Shown here: positions 16,506 through 25,803 of the stretch, one piece after another
Layout of the letters: every line of letters begins with the position of its first letter
How positions within the stretch are numbered: the stretch's first letter is position 1
Assembly: GCF_900188345.1 (NCBI RefSeq)
Contig: NZ_FZOD01000001.1
Coordinates: 394,410 to 458,409 of the forward strand
Length of the DNA stretch: 64,000 nt
Direction of reading: 5' to 3'
Source: Streptosporangium subroseum
GTDB taxonomy: Bacteria > Actinomycetota > Actinomycetes > Streptosporangiales > Streptosporangiaceae
Notes under the pieces: generated by a model
What the model was told of the DNA's origin: nothing
Databases searched by the model: none
What the model saw: the letters and a program-made list of their open reading frames with translations, nothing else
Program-made: the position numbers and the translations under genes

Positions 16506-17666
16506 TCAGGTCCGGGTGGAGTAGGAGTGGGCGCCCGTGCCGGCGAGGCCGCCGCCCTGCACGATCAGGTACTCCTCGCGGATCGACTCGCCGTCCAGCC
16601 AGTTCTCCAGGATCTCCCGGGTCCCGGCCGCGTAGCGGGCCTGGGCCGACAGGGACGAACCGGAGATGTGCGGGGTCATCCCGTGATGCGGCATGGTTCG
16701 CCAGGGGTGGTCGGCGGGGGCGGGCTGGGGGTACCAGACGTCGCCCGCGTAGCCGGCCAGCTGGCCGCTCTCCAGGGCCCGGACGATCGAGTCGCGGTCA
16801 GCGATCTTCGCCCGGGCCGTGTTGATCAGATACGCGCCGCGCTTCATCGTGGAGATGAGCTTGTCGTCGAACAGGCCCTCGGTCTCGGGGTGCAGCGGGG
16901 CGTTGACGGTGACCACGTCGCAGTGCGGGACCATGTCCTGCGTGCCGGCGTGCCAGGTGAGGTTCAGCTCCTCTTCGACCTCGCGGGGCAGCCTGTGCCG
17001 GTCGGTGTAGTGCAGGTGCACGTCGAACGGCTTCAGGCGGCGCAGTACGGCCAGGCCGATCCGCCCCGCGGCGACGGTGCCGACGTGCATGCCCTCGACG
17101 TCGTAGGAGCGGCTCACGCAGTCGGCGATGTTCCATCCTCCGTCGAGCACCACCTGGTAGGACGGGAGGTAGTTGCGGACCTGCGACAGGATCATCATGA
17201 CGACGTGCTCGGCGACGCTGATGCTGTTGCAGTAGGTGACCTCGGCGACGGTGACGCCGTGCTCGATGGCCGCGTCGAGGTCCACGTGGTCGGAGCCGAT
17301 GCCCGCGGTGATCGCGAGCTTCAGCTTCGGCGCCCTCGCGATGCGCTCGGCCGTCAGGTAGGCGGGCCAGAAGGGCTGGGAGATGACCACGTCGGCGTCG
17401 GCGAGTTCACGGTCGAACTCCGAGTCTTCGGTGTCCTTGTCGGACGTCACGACGAGGGTGTGGCCGCGCTCCTCGAGGAAGCGCCGCAGGCCCAGCTCGC
17501 CGGAGACGCTGCCGAGCAGGTGGCCGGGGGTGAAGTCGACGCCCTTGGGAGTCGGCAGGGTCTGCCCGCCCGGGTAACCGTCCAGCGCCGGGAGGTCGTC
17601 GCGCGCATAGGTCTTGGGGTATCCGTCGACCGGGTCGTCATACAGCACACACAGAACCTTGGCCAT
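16506..17666 (-). CDS. fdh: NAD-dependent formate dehydrogenase
   Basis: Metal-free formate dehydrogenase of the D-2-hydroxyacid dehydrogenase superfamily (formate + NAD+ to CO2 + NADH), 386 residues, close to the usual size of about 400. The diagnostic N-terminal half (YDDPVDGYPKTYARD and QPFWPAYLTAERI) and the ITAGIGSDHVDL loop are specific for formate dehydrogenase. The NAD fold is seen as VGTVAAGRIG with the acidic residue in HYTDRHRLP. The catalytic Arg lies in NTARAKI and the catalytic Gln-His pair in YPQPAPADHPW and TPHISGSSLSAQARYAAG. Start ATG 17666 has AAGGAG 8 nt upstream. It forms its own unit with a strong terminator; a 5-4-5 dyad about 75 bp upstream may be its operator. Confidence 0.95.
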   Translation of the reverse strand: MAKVLCVLYDDPVDGYPKTYARDDLPALDGYPGGQTLPTPKGVDFTPGHLLGSVSGELGLRRFLEERGHTLVVTSDKDTEDSEFDRELADADVVISQPFWPAYLTAERIARAPKLKLAITAGIGSDHVDLDAAIEHGVTVAEVTYCNSISVAEHVVMMILSQVRNYLPSYQVVLDGGWNIADCVSRSYDVEGMHVGTVAAGRIGLAVLRRLKPFDVHLHYTDRHRLPREVEEELNLTWHAGTQDMVPHCDVVTVNAPLHPETEGLFDDKLISTMKRGAYLINTARAKIADRDSIVRALESGQLAGYAGDVWYPQPAPADHPWRTMPHHGMTPHISGSSLSAQARYAAGTREILENWLDGESIREEYLIVQGGGLAGTGAHSYSTRT

Positions 17667-17969
17667 GACCGTTGCTCCTTGTCGGTGGGGGTGATCCCAC
17701 TCTCCGCCGACGAAGATCCCCAGGTCAAAGCGTTTGCTTCTATCCGCCGATAGGGAGCGTCTATATGCAACGGCGTCACTCTGCAGACGCGCATCGGCAC
17801 AGATCCGAATCTCCACGATCCGGCTGATGCATCCGCCTCCTGCCCCCGCTCAGGGACGCCCGACGATGAGTCGAGGCATCCCACCGGGCGGCGCTGCCAC
17901 TGGATTCTCGAAATTCACCTCGTCGACCGAGCACGTGACTTCAGTGGTTTCCACGAGGAGTTCCCGGCC
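17667..17969. other. Intergenic region upstream of formate dehydrogenase
   Basis: A 303-bp stretch between the formate dehydrogenase start and the 3' end of the FAD protein. It contains the CTATC-N4-GATAG dyad at 17740-17753 and otherwise no coding or repeat signal that I can support. Confidence 0.5.
17740..17753. promoter_or_regulatory. Inverted repeat upstream of formate dehydrogenase
   Basis: CTATC (17740-17744) and GATAG (17749-17753) around a 4-nt CGCC spacer, 74 bp upstream of the formate dehydrogenase ATG. The position suits an operator or an element overlapping the promoter. The regulator is unknown. Confidence 0.35.
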
Positions 17970-19523
17970 CTAGGCTGACCGCGCCTGCCGTACCGGTCGT
18001 GCGGTCAGTGGCGGCTCGTCGTGCTCCGGGGAGCCGGGCTCGGGATGAGACCGGCCGGGTCGGACGGTGATCGCCTCGATGAGGCGTGGCGCGAGGGCCG
18101 CCGCCTGGGCGCGGATCTCCGGGATCGCCGTCGTCTCATACAGGCTCCCACGCAGCATCGGCCCCAACGTGAAAACGCGGCCGTCGGAGCGCCCCGCCGC
18201 ATCCAGGACCGCGCCGCCCGAACCGGCGTCCAGGCCGAGCCGCAGCCGATCCGGCCGGACCGTGCCGCCCGCGATCAGCGAGGCGAGGAACGGGTCACCG
18301 GCGATGTCGGACCCGGGCCCGGTGGCGTTGACCAGCCAGCCGACCTCCAACTCCCGAACCGCGCCGTCGACCTCCACCCGCGCGCACAACCCCTCGGGCA
18401 CGCCCGTGGCCCGGAGCATCCGGCCGCGCAGCACCCGAAGACGGCCGGTGGCCCGCAGATCGGCGATCCGGGCTGCCGTGACCGGCGGAATCCGGTGCCG
18501 GTGCACCTCCCAGTAGCGGGCGGCCCCACCCAGAAACCGCCGCTGCTCCTCGGGGGTGAGCCGCGCCCACAACTGCTGGGCCTGCGGGCGCAGGCCGTCC
18601 ACCACACCGTGCCAGTCGCCCGCGTTGTCCCTCACCGCCAGGCGCACCGCACGCAGCAGAGCGGCCACTCCCAACGGCCCGTCCGGGATCGGCACCGGCA
18701 CCGCGGGCGGCGCGGGATGCGGGTGCGTCCGGGGCAGCAGAGCGTGCCGCGACAGCGCGTACACCACCGCTTTCGGATGGGCCCGGGTCACGGTGACCGC
18801 CACGTCCACCATGGTCAGCCCGGTGCCCAGCACCAGCACCGGCGCGCCGTCGCAGATCCGGGCCAGAGCGTCTCGCGCCCACGGATCGGCAACATAACGG
18901 GGATTCGCGGCGTCCACGATGTGTGGCCAGGCGGCCGGGGGGCGATTGCCCAGGGCCAGAACGGCGGCATCGGCCTCGATGCGCCCGCCGTCCGACAACT
19001 GGACCCGCACGCCCCGATCACCGGTCCGCGCGCCCGCTGTACCGGTCGGCGCGCCCGCCGTACCGGTCAGAGCACTCGCCGTACCGGTCAGGGCGCCCGC
19101 CGTACCGGTCAGGGCGCCCGCCGTACCGGTCAAGGCGCTCACCGTCCCGGTCACCCTGCGCACCACCCGGAACGGTCGCTGTTCGGCGGCCGACAGCACC
19201 TCGCGCAGGTAGCGCCCGTACACCTGCCGCGGCAGATAGTCCGGGCCGTCGATGTCCAGCCCGTCGCGGCGGGCCCACCGCAGCAGATGACCCGGATCGC
19301 CCTCGATCGCGCTCATCTTGCTGACGCAGGCGTTGAGGAGGTGATGCGGATCGGTGGTCGAGTACGCCTGCCCCAGCGCGTGCCGTCCGTACTGGTCGAT
19401 CAGCACGACCTCCAGGGGCATGGCCAGCGCCCGCGCCCGGCGAAGGAGATGCACCGCGGCCAGAGTGCCGCTCGCGCCGCCGCCCACGACGGCGACCGAT
19501 GGAGAACCTGCTACGCGATCCAT
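17970..19523 (-). CDS. FAD/NAD(P)-binding protein (NAD_binding_9 type) with repeat insertion
   Basis: Flavoprotein-like oxidoreductase of about 517 residues. The N-terminal dinucleotide-binding motif is VAVVGGGASGTLAAVHLLRR (about residues 10-29). It is followed by DQYGRHALGQAYST and a second NAD(P) fold with VLVLGTGLTMVDVAVT. The C-terminal LVNATGPGSDI is characteristic of the FAD-NAD(P)-binding family PF13454 (YdhS-like). The reaction is unknown. Between the two halves lies a low-complexity linker of repeated TGTAGAL-type heptads encoded by a 21-bp tandem repeat, which is not part of the usual fold. The ATG at 19523 is chosen because it puts the glycine motif near the N-terminus. A CCTGTA-N5-TACAGG dyad lies 15-31 bp upstream, consistent with a repressor site. 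It appears monocistronic. Confidence 0.8.
   Translation of the reverse strand: MDRVAGSPSVAVVGGGASGTLAAVHLLRRARALAMPLEVVLIDQYGRHALGQAYSTTDPHHLLNACVSKMSAIEGDPGHLLRWARRDGLDIDGPDYLPRQVYGRYLREVLSAAEQRPFRVVRRVTGTVSALTGTAGALTGTAGALTGTASALTGTAGAPTGTAGARTGDRGVRVQLSDGGRIEADAAVLALGNRPPAAWPHIVDAANPRYVADPWARDALARICDGAPVLVLGTGLTMVDVAVTVTRAHPKAVVYALSRHALLPRTHPHPAPPAVPVPIPDGPLGVAALLRAVRLAVRDNAGDWHGVVDGLRPQAQQLWARLTPEEQRRFLGGAARYWEVHRHRIPPVTAARIADLRATGRLRVLRGRMLRATGVPEGLCARVEVDGAVRELEVGWLVNATGPGSDIAGDPFLASLIAGGTVRPDRLRLGLDAGSGGAVLDAAGRSDGRVFTLGPMLRGSLYETTAIPEIRAQAAALAPRLIEAITVRPGRSHPEPGSPEHDEPPLTARPVRQARSA
19021..19146. repeat. In-frame 21-bp tandem repeat, six copies
   Basis: Six units of 21 bp, each starting CCGGTC and ending GCCGTA or a close variant, at 19021, 19042, 19063, 19084, 19105 and 19126, plus a degenerate seventh. 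Two central units are identical; outer units differ at 2-6 positions. The repeat lies within the FAD-protein gene and encodes heptads such as TGTAGAL, so copy-number change would keep the frame and alter linker length. Confidence 0.9.
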
Positions 19524-19537
19524 AATACCCCACTCTA

Positions 19538-19554
19538 CCTGTAGGATATACAGG
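19538..19554. promoter_or_regulatory. Perfect inverted repeat in the FAD-protein leader
   Basis: CCTGTA (19538-19543) and TACAGG (19549-19554) with a 5-bp GGATA spacer, 15 bp upstream of the start codon of the minus-strand FAD protein and next to an AT-rich GGATAATATG stretch. It is a likely operator or promoter-overlapping site. Confidence 0.45.
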
Positions 19555-19763
19555 ATAATATGCGTTGGATAGCTCCGCCTGAACGTGAGCACCGATATCC
19601 GTGGCGCCCACATGAACCTACGGCGACAGCCGGAATCACCGGGCACCGCCCCCCGTCGCAGGCGATTCCCGAGAACGCCCACAATCGGCCCGATCGCTCC
19701 GGACGGCCTCAGCGCCCTGCATGTGGCTCCGTCAGGGTACAACCAGGAAGAAGGGAAGGCCTG

Positions 19764-20045
19764 TTACCTGATGGCCGCCTTCAGCTCGCCGACCTGATCT
19801 TCGAGGGGCACTTCGGGGTCGACGCGGTGCAGCTGGAACAGCGCGATCCGGTCGACTCCGAGGGTGCGCGGGCTCGTTTCGCGCTGCCGGCGCAGGTAGG
19901 CCGGCCTGCCGAGAGATGTCCACTGGTCGGGGCCCTGCCGGGTGAACCCTGCATTGGCGCCGATGACGATGTGCTCGTCGTATGGGTAGAGGGTGCGGCG
20001 CAGCAGCGGTTCGGCGGTCAAGCCACCGCTATCGGGATACCTCAT
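19764..20045 (-). pseudogene. Aldo/keto reductase remnant
   Basis: About 93 codons that read as the middle of an aldo/keto reductase: QGPDQWTSLGRPAYLRRQ, then RTLGVDRIALFQLHR with the catalytic-His strand, then DPEVPLEDQVGELKA. The N-terminal barrel strands with the Asp/Tyr/Lys residues and the C-terminal cofactor half are missing; the frame stops soon after VGELKAAIR. A full protein would be about 300 residues. It cannot be active and is best read as a deletion remnant between the FAD gene and the GT87-like gene. Confidence 0.75.
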
Positions 20046-20124
20046 GCACTTCAGGTAGTTTCGCGACGAGCGGCCGCCACCTCACGCCGAGGTCAGGCCA
20101 TACAACCCTGACCGTTGAAGGTCT

Positions 20125-21363
20125 CTAGGCGTCGCCCAACCCGTGCCTTCTCTGCCGCCAATCGATCCGGCCAAAATAAACCGCAAGCGCCAGCAATGCC
20201 AAAAATCCGCTGAGCACATAACTACCCGTCAGCGACATCAGCCACATTCCGGCGTGGGATGGATATATCAGAAGTGTCGCCAGGGCGATATATCCAGGCA
20301 GAAAAAAGATGAACCACAGGACCCCCACGCCCACCTTCTCAAGCGTAACGTCTACGCGCTGAGCGCGCTGTGCCCAGAGCACCAAGAGCGGTATGCACCA
20401 GACCCAATGGTGCGGCCAGGAAACGGGTGAGACAAGCAGTCCCACGATGGCGCAGGCGGTGATTCCGGCGAGCTCGCCAGCCTTCTTCGCGGTCCATGCG
20501 GCGACCAAAAGTCCACCCGTGCCGACTACCGCGCACAGGGCGAGCCAGAGAGGCACGGCGGGCCAAGAGCCGGTCATGAGCATAAGCATGCCGCGAAGCG
20601 ATTGATTGAAAAAATCCGCGTCCTGCCCGGCGACCACCCGTTGCGTGTCGAAAAATGCACCACCCCAGTAATCACGTGAATCGGCCGGCAGCAGCAGAAA
20701 TCCGAGGATTACCGTGCCGAGAAAACCAAGGCCGGCCATCAGGGCGGCCCGGAAACGACGCGTGACGAGAAGATAGGGGATGAATATCAGTGGGGTGAGT
20801 TTGATACCGGCGACAATGCCCGTTCCTATTCCGCGCCACTTTTTTTTGCCGTGCGTCAGATCGACAATGATCGCCAATAGCAGAATAATACCTATTTGCC
20901 CATTCCACAGCGTTAGCGTTACCGGGTACAAGGGAAGTATCGCGATAACAACCAACAATGTGTGAGTTGTTCGGCGACTACGGCTCTTCACTGCAGTACG
21001 GCCGATGAGAATCCATATTACCGCCTCAAGGGCGAGTATGGAGATCAGCACCCAGAGGGCGACGGAAACCTCCATTCCAACCAAGGCGAGAGGCGTGAAC
21101 AGCATTGCTGCGAACGGTGAGTAGGTGAACTTCAGCCGATTTTCACCTACGATCAAATCGTAGACAGAGGTACGCTGCAGTACCGCCGCTCCGCCTTCCC
21201 GGTAAACCTCCAGATCAATCCAGCCCCTCGCATAGACCGCGTTGAAGATGAAGGCTGCCAGCGCGCCACTCAACGCGATCAATACTCCGCATGCCATTTG
21301 GAAAGAGCCGCCGTCTCTCTTGCCCAAACGAATTCGCGGACCGGCTGACACTGAAGAAGGCAT
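20125..21363 (-). CDS. GT87/DUF2029-type polyprenol-phosphate mannosyltransferase-like membrane protein
   Basis: Integral membrane protein of 412 residues with around ten hydrophobic segments. The family (GT87, DUF2029; e.g. mycobacterial alpha-mannosyltransferases) transfers mannose from polyprenyl-phosphate-mannose outside the membrane. The segments DLEVYREGG near residue 60, FTYSPFAAMLFTPLAL, WNGQIGIILLLAI, GIKLTPLIFIPYLL and VSPVSWPHHWVW are typical; the acidic residue in DLEVYR is the likely catalytic one. ATG 21363 has GGGAG 6 nt upstream; a longer reading from 21414 has no ribosome site. The gene is visibly less GC-rich than its neighbours, with many A/T third positions, suggesting a different origin. 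It stands alone, so its acceptor is unknown. Confidence 0.82.
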   Translation of the reverse strand: MPSSVSAGPRIRLGKRDGGSFQMACGVLIALSGALAAFIFNAVYARGWIDLEVYREGGAAVLQRTSVYDLIVGENRLKFTYSPFAAMLFTPLALVGMEVSVALWVLISILALEAVIWILIGRTAVKSRSRRTTHTLLVVIAILPLYPVTLTLWNGQIGIILLLAIIVDLTHGKKKWRGIGTGIVAGIKLTPLIFIPYLLVTRRFRAALMAGLGFLGTVILGFLLLPADSRDYWGGAFFDTQRVVAGQDADFFNQSLRGMLMLMTGSWPAVPLWLALCAVVGTGGLLVAAWTAKKAGELAGITACAIVGLLVSPVSWPHHWVWCIPLLVLWAQRAQRVDVTLEKVGVGVLWFIFFLPGYIALATLLIYPSHAGMWLMSLTGSYVLSGFLALLALAVYFGRIDWRQRRHGLGDA

Positions 21364-21780
21364 GGCAACTCCCGACCTGGCTGCGGTGCACGCTAGCCAC
21401 GCCGTCTTGTCCAAAGCTTGTCGTGTCCTGCTTGTGCCGACCGTTTGCCGGTCAGGGCCCCGGTGCGATCAGGTAGGAGTGTCTCCCTCCCGGTGGCAGG
21501 CGGGGATGTCGGCCAGGCGCCGGTCATGGTCCAGAAGCGGCCGGTCCGACGGGTTCACCCGCCGGGATCAATTACCAAGTCAACGCTCCGAGACGAGCCA
21601 CTAGGCGCGAAGACCGCTGGGCAGCGGTCACGCCAGATCGAGCAGTTGCTCGCAGAAGCCGCTGCGCGCCCCCGGCAGCTTGGAGAAATTCTTGGTTTAT
21701 CACCCTGTGAACAACTCGCGCACAAGTGCCGCCAGATGGGCGCTACGATCAGCCCTTTCGCGCAAAAAGGGCGGCATGCA
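21364..21780. other. Divergent intergenic region
   Basis: 417 bp between the GT87-like gene and the membrane protein gene. It contains a short GACCG-N5-CGGTC inverted repeat at 21439-21453. The plus-strand frame is open here, but its product is unlike the downstream protein and was not included. Confidence 0.4.
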
Positions 21781-23460
21781 GTGCAGAGATACCGTCTGGG
21801 GCGGTTAGCGGTAATCGTCAACATGACGGCCGTGGTGGTCGCGGTCGTCATCAGTCTGGCCCGAGATTCCCTTGATCCGGCCTGGACCGTGGTCCAGTGG
21901 TACCCGCCCTCCCGCTTCGCCGACGAGACCTCGCTGCTCGCGGTGCTGGGTGGGTTGCTTCTGGTCGGCGCGGTCAATTCGTGGATGTTCTGGCAGGTGC
22001 TCCGAGGGCCGGCCGACGCTGCGCCGTTGCCGCGACGCGCGCTGTGGCTGCGTCGACTGCTCTACGTCTACGTCGGCTGGCTGTTGATCCCGGTGCCGCT
22101 CCCCGACGAGGTGGCGACCGCGTTCGACGTGGTGCTGTGGGTGCCCATCGTCATCCTCCTCGCGCAGACGCTGACGCGCTCGGGACCGGCCTTCCGCCTG
22201 ATCCTGGTCACCACCGCTCTGCTGAGCACGGTGCTTCCATGGGTGCTCGAAGCCGCGCCCCCGGCCAGCTACGCCGACTGGGGCGTACCCGTGCTTTCCG
22301 CGGTGAACCTGGCACTCGCGGCGGCGGGGCTGGCCTGGTTTCTGATGATCCTCATCGCCCAGCGACGCGACGGCCGCTGGAGGAGGACCACGATGGTCCT
22401 GGGGGCGTGCCAGCTGGCGGTCATCCCCGTCCCCATCGTCCTGAACCGGCTCGTCGACTTTCCGGAGAGCGTGGTCCTGTCCGACCTCCTGGATGTGCTG
22501 GCCGTCTTCCAGCTGGTCTGGCTCGCCCGGACGGCCCACGAGCTCAACCGCCCCGGCACCGCACCGGATCCCGAGCCCCTGCGCTCGCCCCGATGGCTCC
22601 TCGCGCCGATGGTCCTGGCTCCGCTGGCGGTCGTCGCCCCCGAGGTCAAGCCCCACATGACCTACACCTGGCTCGACGCCGACTGTTCGTCGATCCCCCT
22701 GTTCGCCGATACCCCTCCGCAGGATCGCCGGCGCGTTTACCTGTGCCTGGCCGGAGACGGGCGGCTCTACGAAAAAATACGGTTCTGGAGCGCAGGCGGG
22801 CGCCCGGTCGCGGACCAGCAGCTCCTGGGCAAGGGCTGGAAGAGCTGCGCGACAGGCGACCGCAAGGTGAGAGCCGAGGCGCTGGTCTACCTGTGCCCGG
22901 AAGTCGTCGCACGTGACCAGCCCGACCTCCTGCTCACGGCGGCTCAGCTCAAGCAGCGGGAGGCCAAGGAGCGAGCCCTGCGGCGGCAGGAGGTGGCCGA
23001 CGAGGCCGCTCAGTACGTGAGCGGCTGCCTCGATCCCTGGCCCGCGCTGCGGACCTCCCGCCAGGTCACAGCCGTCCACCTGCCCACCAATTGGGACGGC
23101 TACCACATCTTCGACGGGCGCGCGGCGAGCCTGGAGACGCTCGATGCCGAGAACATCGAATCCGACAGCCCGCTTGTGGCCCACGGGGGCGCCGCCCGGG
23201 TCGGCACGACGCTGGAGTACGGCGTCGCCTGCGTCACCGTGAAGGTCCTGCGTACGGCCCCGCCGATCCGGCGCAAGGGCTGGGACGACGTGGTCGACGC
23301 GGATCTGGTTCTCGGCTCGGGACGGGTGCACCTGAGGGGCAGGGGCATCAAGGTCGCGGTCGCCCTTCCGAAGGCGGGGAAATACCGGGTTCGCCTGCAC
23401 ACCCGAACGTTGGACGAGAGCGTGGGAGAAGACCTTGTGGTGGTGTTTCCCGCTTCCTAG
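21781..23460 (+). CDS. Polytopic membrane protein of unknown function
   Basis: I do not recognise a family. The product (559 residues from GTG 21781) has eight or nine hydrophobic segments in the first 290 residues, e.g. LAVIVNMTAVVVAVVISLA, LLAVLGGLLLVGAVNSW and LILVTTALLSTVLPWVL. They are followed by a soluble C-terminal half of about 270 residues with scattered Cys (CSSIPLF, VYLCLAGDG, SCATGDRK, YLCPEVV, VSGCLDPWP). That half contains a charged, helical KQREAKERALRRQEVADEAA stretch and ends in beta-rich sequence. The start is uncertain: GTG 21781 is just before the first membrane segment and follows a GGGCGG stretch, while the frame remains open further upstream. It may sense or bind something outside the membrane; nothing nearby indicates what. 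Confidence 0.65.
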   Translation: MQRYRLGRLAVIVNMTAVVVAVVISLARDSLDPAWTVVQWYPPSRFADETSLLAVLGGLLLVGAVNSWMFWQVLRGPADAAPLPRRALWLRRLLYVYVGWLLIPVPLPDEVATAFDVVLWVPIVILLAQTLTRSGPAFRLILVTTALLSTVLPWVLEAAPPASYADWGVPVLSAVNLALAAAGLAWFLMILIAQRRDGRWRRTTMVLGACQLAVIPVPIVLNRLVDFPESVVLSDLLDVLAVFQLVWLARTAHELNRPGTAPDPEPLRSPRWLLAPMVLAPLAVVAPEVKPHMTYTWLDADCSSIPLFADTPPQDRRRVYLCLAGDGRLYEKIRFWSAGGRPVADQQLLGKGWKSCATGDRKVRAEALVYLCPEVVARDQPDLLLTAAQLKQREAKERALRRQEVADEAAQYVSGCLDPWPALRTSRQVTAVHLPTNWDGYHIFDGRAASLETLDAENIESDSPLVAHGGAARVGTTLEYGVACVTVKVLRTAPPIRRKGWDDVVDADLVLGSGRVHLRGRGIKVAVALPKAGKYRVRLHTRTLDESVGEDLVVVFPAS

Positions 23461-23671
23461 TGCTGCGTTCGTCTTTGGCTGGGCAGATACGGCGTAGCGG
23501 GATGCCGGGGTCCACGGGGATGGGATCTCGGCATCTGTTATCTCAATCGCGACCTGGTTCGTGGTTCCTGGTTCCTGGAGACGAGCCGCGCGTCTGTGAC
23601 GCGTACCTCGACGGCATCGTCGGCACTGAGCCCGCAACGGAATTGTCGGTGCCCTAAAGCATGATCGAACC

Positions 23672-25756
23672 ATGACCGAGGAGCCCCCCATCGCTGTCCT
23701 GGCCGACGACACGGCCTACGCCGAAGCCGTCCAACTGGCTGTTGACGCCGCCGCCGCCTACTACGCCGACGGCACCTCCCCGCTCGACGACGACGCCTAC
23801 GACAGGCTCGCGCGCGGGATCCAGGCGTACGAGGAAGCCCACCCCGAGGCGGTGCTGGCGACCTCGCCCACGGGCAAGGTCGCCGGCGGTGCCGTGGTCG
23901 GCGACGTGCCGCACACCGTGCCGATGCTCAGTCTGGACAACGTCTTCGGCGCCGGGCAACTGGCCGACTGGGCCGCCTCGCTGGAGCGCAGGCTCGGACG
24001 CCCGGTCGCGGCGTGGAGCGTCGAGCCCAAGCTCGACGGCTTGGCCATCTCGGCCCGCTATCGTCACGGCCGCCTGATGCAGCTTGTGACCCGCGGCGAC
24101 GGCACCGCCGGTGAGGACGTCTCCCACGCGATCGGCACCATCGTGGGACTGCCCGTCAGGCTGGCCGAGCCGGTCACCGTTGAATTGCGCGGCGAAGTTG
24201 AAATGACGACGTTGCAGTTCGAGGAGGCGTGCGCCAAGCGGCAGGCGCACGACGGCACCACGTTCGCCAATCCGCGCAGCGCCGCCGCGGGCACGCTGCG
24301 CGCCCAGGACCGGCCGTATGTGTGCGAGCTGACGTTCTTCGGCTACGGCGTGCTGCCCGCCCCCGACGACACCTCCGAGTTGGCGATGCGACTGCGCGAG
24401 CTGCCGCACAGCGAGGTCATGGCGTGGGTCGCCGCCCAAGGCGTGCAGACCACCGACGCCACCCCGGTCGCCGGAATCGTCGCCGAGACGCTGGAGCAGG
24501 TGCAGGAGCGGGTTGAGCAGATCGCCGCCGTGCGGCCGGAGCTGCCGTTCGGCATCGACGGCATCGTGATCAAATGTGATCTCGCCGCCGACCAGGCCCA
24601 GGCCGGCTTCAGCTCGCGCGCGCCCCGCTGGGCGATCGCCTACAAACTGCCCGCCACCGAAAAGATCACCAAATTGCTCGATGTGGAGTGGAACGTCGGC
24701 CGCAGCGGCATCATCGCCCCACGCGCCGTGCTGGAGCCGGTCATGCTCGACGGCAGCAAGGTCACCTACGCCACCTTGCACAATGTCGCCGACATCACCC
24801 GCCGGGGCCTGATGCTCGGCGATTCCGTGGTCGTCTACAAGGCCGGCGACGTGATCCCCCGGGTCGAGGCCCCGGTCGTGCACCTGCGCACCGGCAAGGA
24901 GCAGCCGATCCCGATCCCGCAGGTCTGCCCGCTGTGCGGCGACGCGATCGACGCCTCCCAGGAGCGGTGGCGGTGCGTACGCGGGCGCGCCTGCCGGGTG
25001 ATCGCCTCCATCGGCTACGCCGCCGGCCGCGACCAGCTCGACATCGAGGGCCTGGCCGAGAACCGCATCCAGCAGATGCTGGACGCCGGGCTGATCGCCG
25101 ACTTCGCCGACCTGTTCTATCTGACCCGCGAGGAGGTGCTGGGCCTGGAAAGGATGGGCGAGACCAGCACCGACAACCTGCTCGCCGCCATCGAGAGGGC
25201 CAAGACACAACCGCTCAGCAGGGTCTTCTGCGCGCTGGGTGTACGCGGCACCGGCCGCGCCATGAGCCGCCGCCTCGCCAAACACTTCGGCAGCATGGAC
25301 GCCATCCGCGCCGCCGACGCCGAAGCGATCGAGGCGGTGGACGGCATCGGCCCGAAGAAGGCGCCGGGAGTGGTGGCCGAGCTGGTCGGACTCAGCGATC
25401 TCATCGACAAGCTGATCAGGGCCGGCGTCAACATGACCCAGCCGGACTGGACTCCCCCCGCCGCTCCTGACACCGACACCGATGCGGAGGCGAGCGGCAC
25501 ATCCAAGGGACCGCTGGCCGGGATGTCCGTCGTGGTCACCGGCGCGATGAGCGGAGCGCTGGAGGCGCTGACCCGCAACCAGATGAACGAGCTGATCGAA
25601 CGCGCCGGAGGCAAATCCTCCTCCAGCGTCTCGGCGAAGACGTCGCTGCTGGTGGCGGGGGAGAAAGCGGGCTCTAAGCGGGCCAAGGCCGAGGGCCTGG
25701 GCGTGCGGATCGTCGGCCCGGAGGAGTTCGCCGACCTCGTCGGCCCGTTCATCTGA
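23672..25756 (+). CDS. ligA: NAD-dependent DNA ligase LigA (probably an accessory copy)
   Basis: Seals nicks in double-stranded DNA with NAD+ as adenylate donor; 694 residues, normal for LigA. Domains in order: Ia ([17 protein letters not shown]); the adenylation domain with the nucleophilic Lys120 in EPKLDG; an OB fold; a Cys4 zinc finger (CPLCGD and later CVRGRAC); tandem helix-hairpin-helix ([27 protein letters not shown]); and a C-terminal BRCT domain ([10 protein letters not shown]). Several motifs deviate from housekeeping LigA ([10 protein letters not shown] instead of SPTQ-type, [15 protein letters not shown]), which suggests an additional, diverged ligase; the chromosome's main ligA would be elsewhere. 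The DUF4132 gene follows 208 bp downstream in the same direction, with a repeat/hairpin between them. Confidence 0.93.
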   Translation: MTEEPPIAVLADDTAYAEAVQLAVDAAAAYYADGTSPLDDDAYDRLARGIQAYEEAHPEAVLATSPTGKVAGGAVVGDVPHTVPMLSLDNVFGAGQLADWAASLERRLGRPVAAWSVEPKLDGLAISARYRHGRLMQLVTRGDGTAGEDVSHAIGTIVGLPVRLAEPVTVELRGEVEMTTLQFEEACAKRQAHDGTTFANPRSAAAGTLRAQDRPYVCELTFFGYGVLPAPDDTSELAMRLRELPHSEVMAWVAAQGVQTTDATPVAGIVAETLEQVQERVEQIAAVRPELPFGIDGIVIKCDLAADQAQAGFSSRAPRWAIAYKLPATEKITKLLDVEWNVGRSGIIAPRAVLEPVMLDGSKVTYATLHNVADITRRGLMLGDSVVVYKAGDVIPRVEAPVVHLRTGKEQPIPIPQVCPLCGDAIDASQERWRCVRGRACRVIASIGYAAGRDQLDIEGLAENRIQQMLDAGLIADFADLFYLTREEVLGLERMGETSTDNLLAAIERAKTQPLSRVFCALGVRGTGRAMSRRLAKHFGSMDAIRAADAEAIEAVDGIGPKKAPGVVAELVGLSDLIDKLIRAGVNMTQPDWTPPAAPDTDTDAEASGTSKGPLAGMSVVVTGAMSGALEALTRNQMNELIERAGGKSSSSVSAKTSLLVAGEKAGSKRAKAEGLGVRIVGPEEFADLVGPFI

Positions 25757-25803
25757 CCAGGACCGGAGCCATCTCATCTGATCGGCGAGCTCGAATCAGC
25801 CAC

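Noticed and set aside
19021..19146. Regularly spaced repeats as a possible CRISPR array
   Set aside because: Units are directly adjacent without spacers, and lie in frame within a coding gene.
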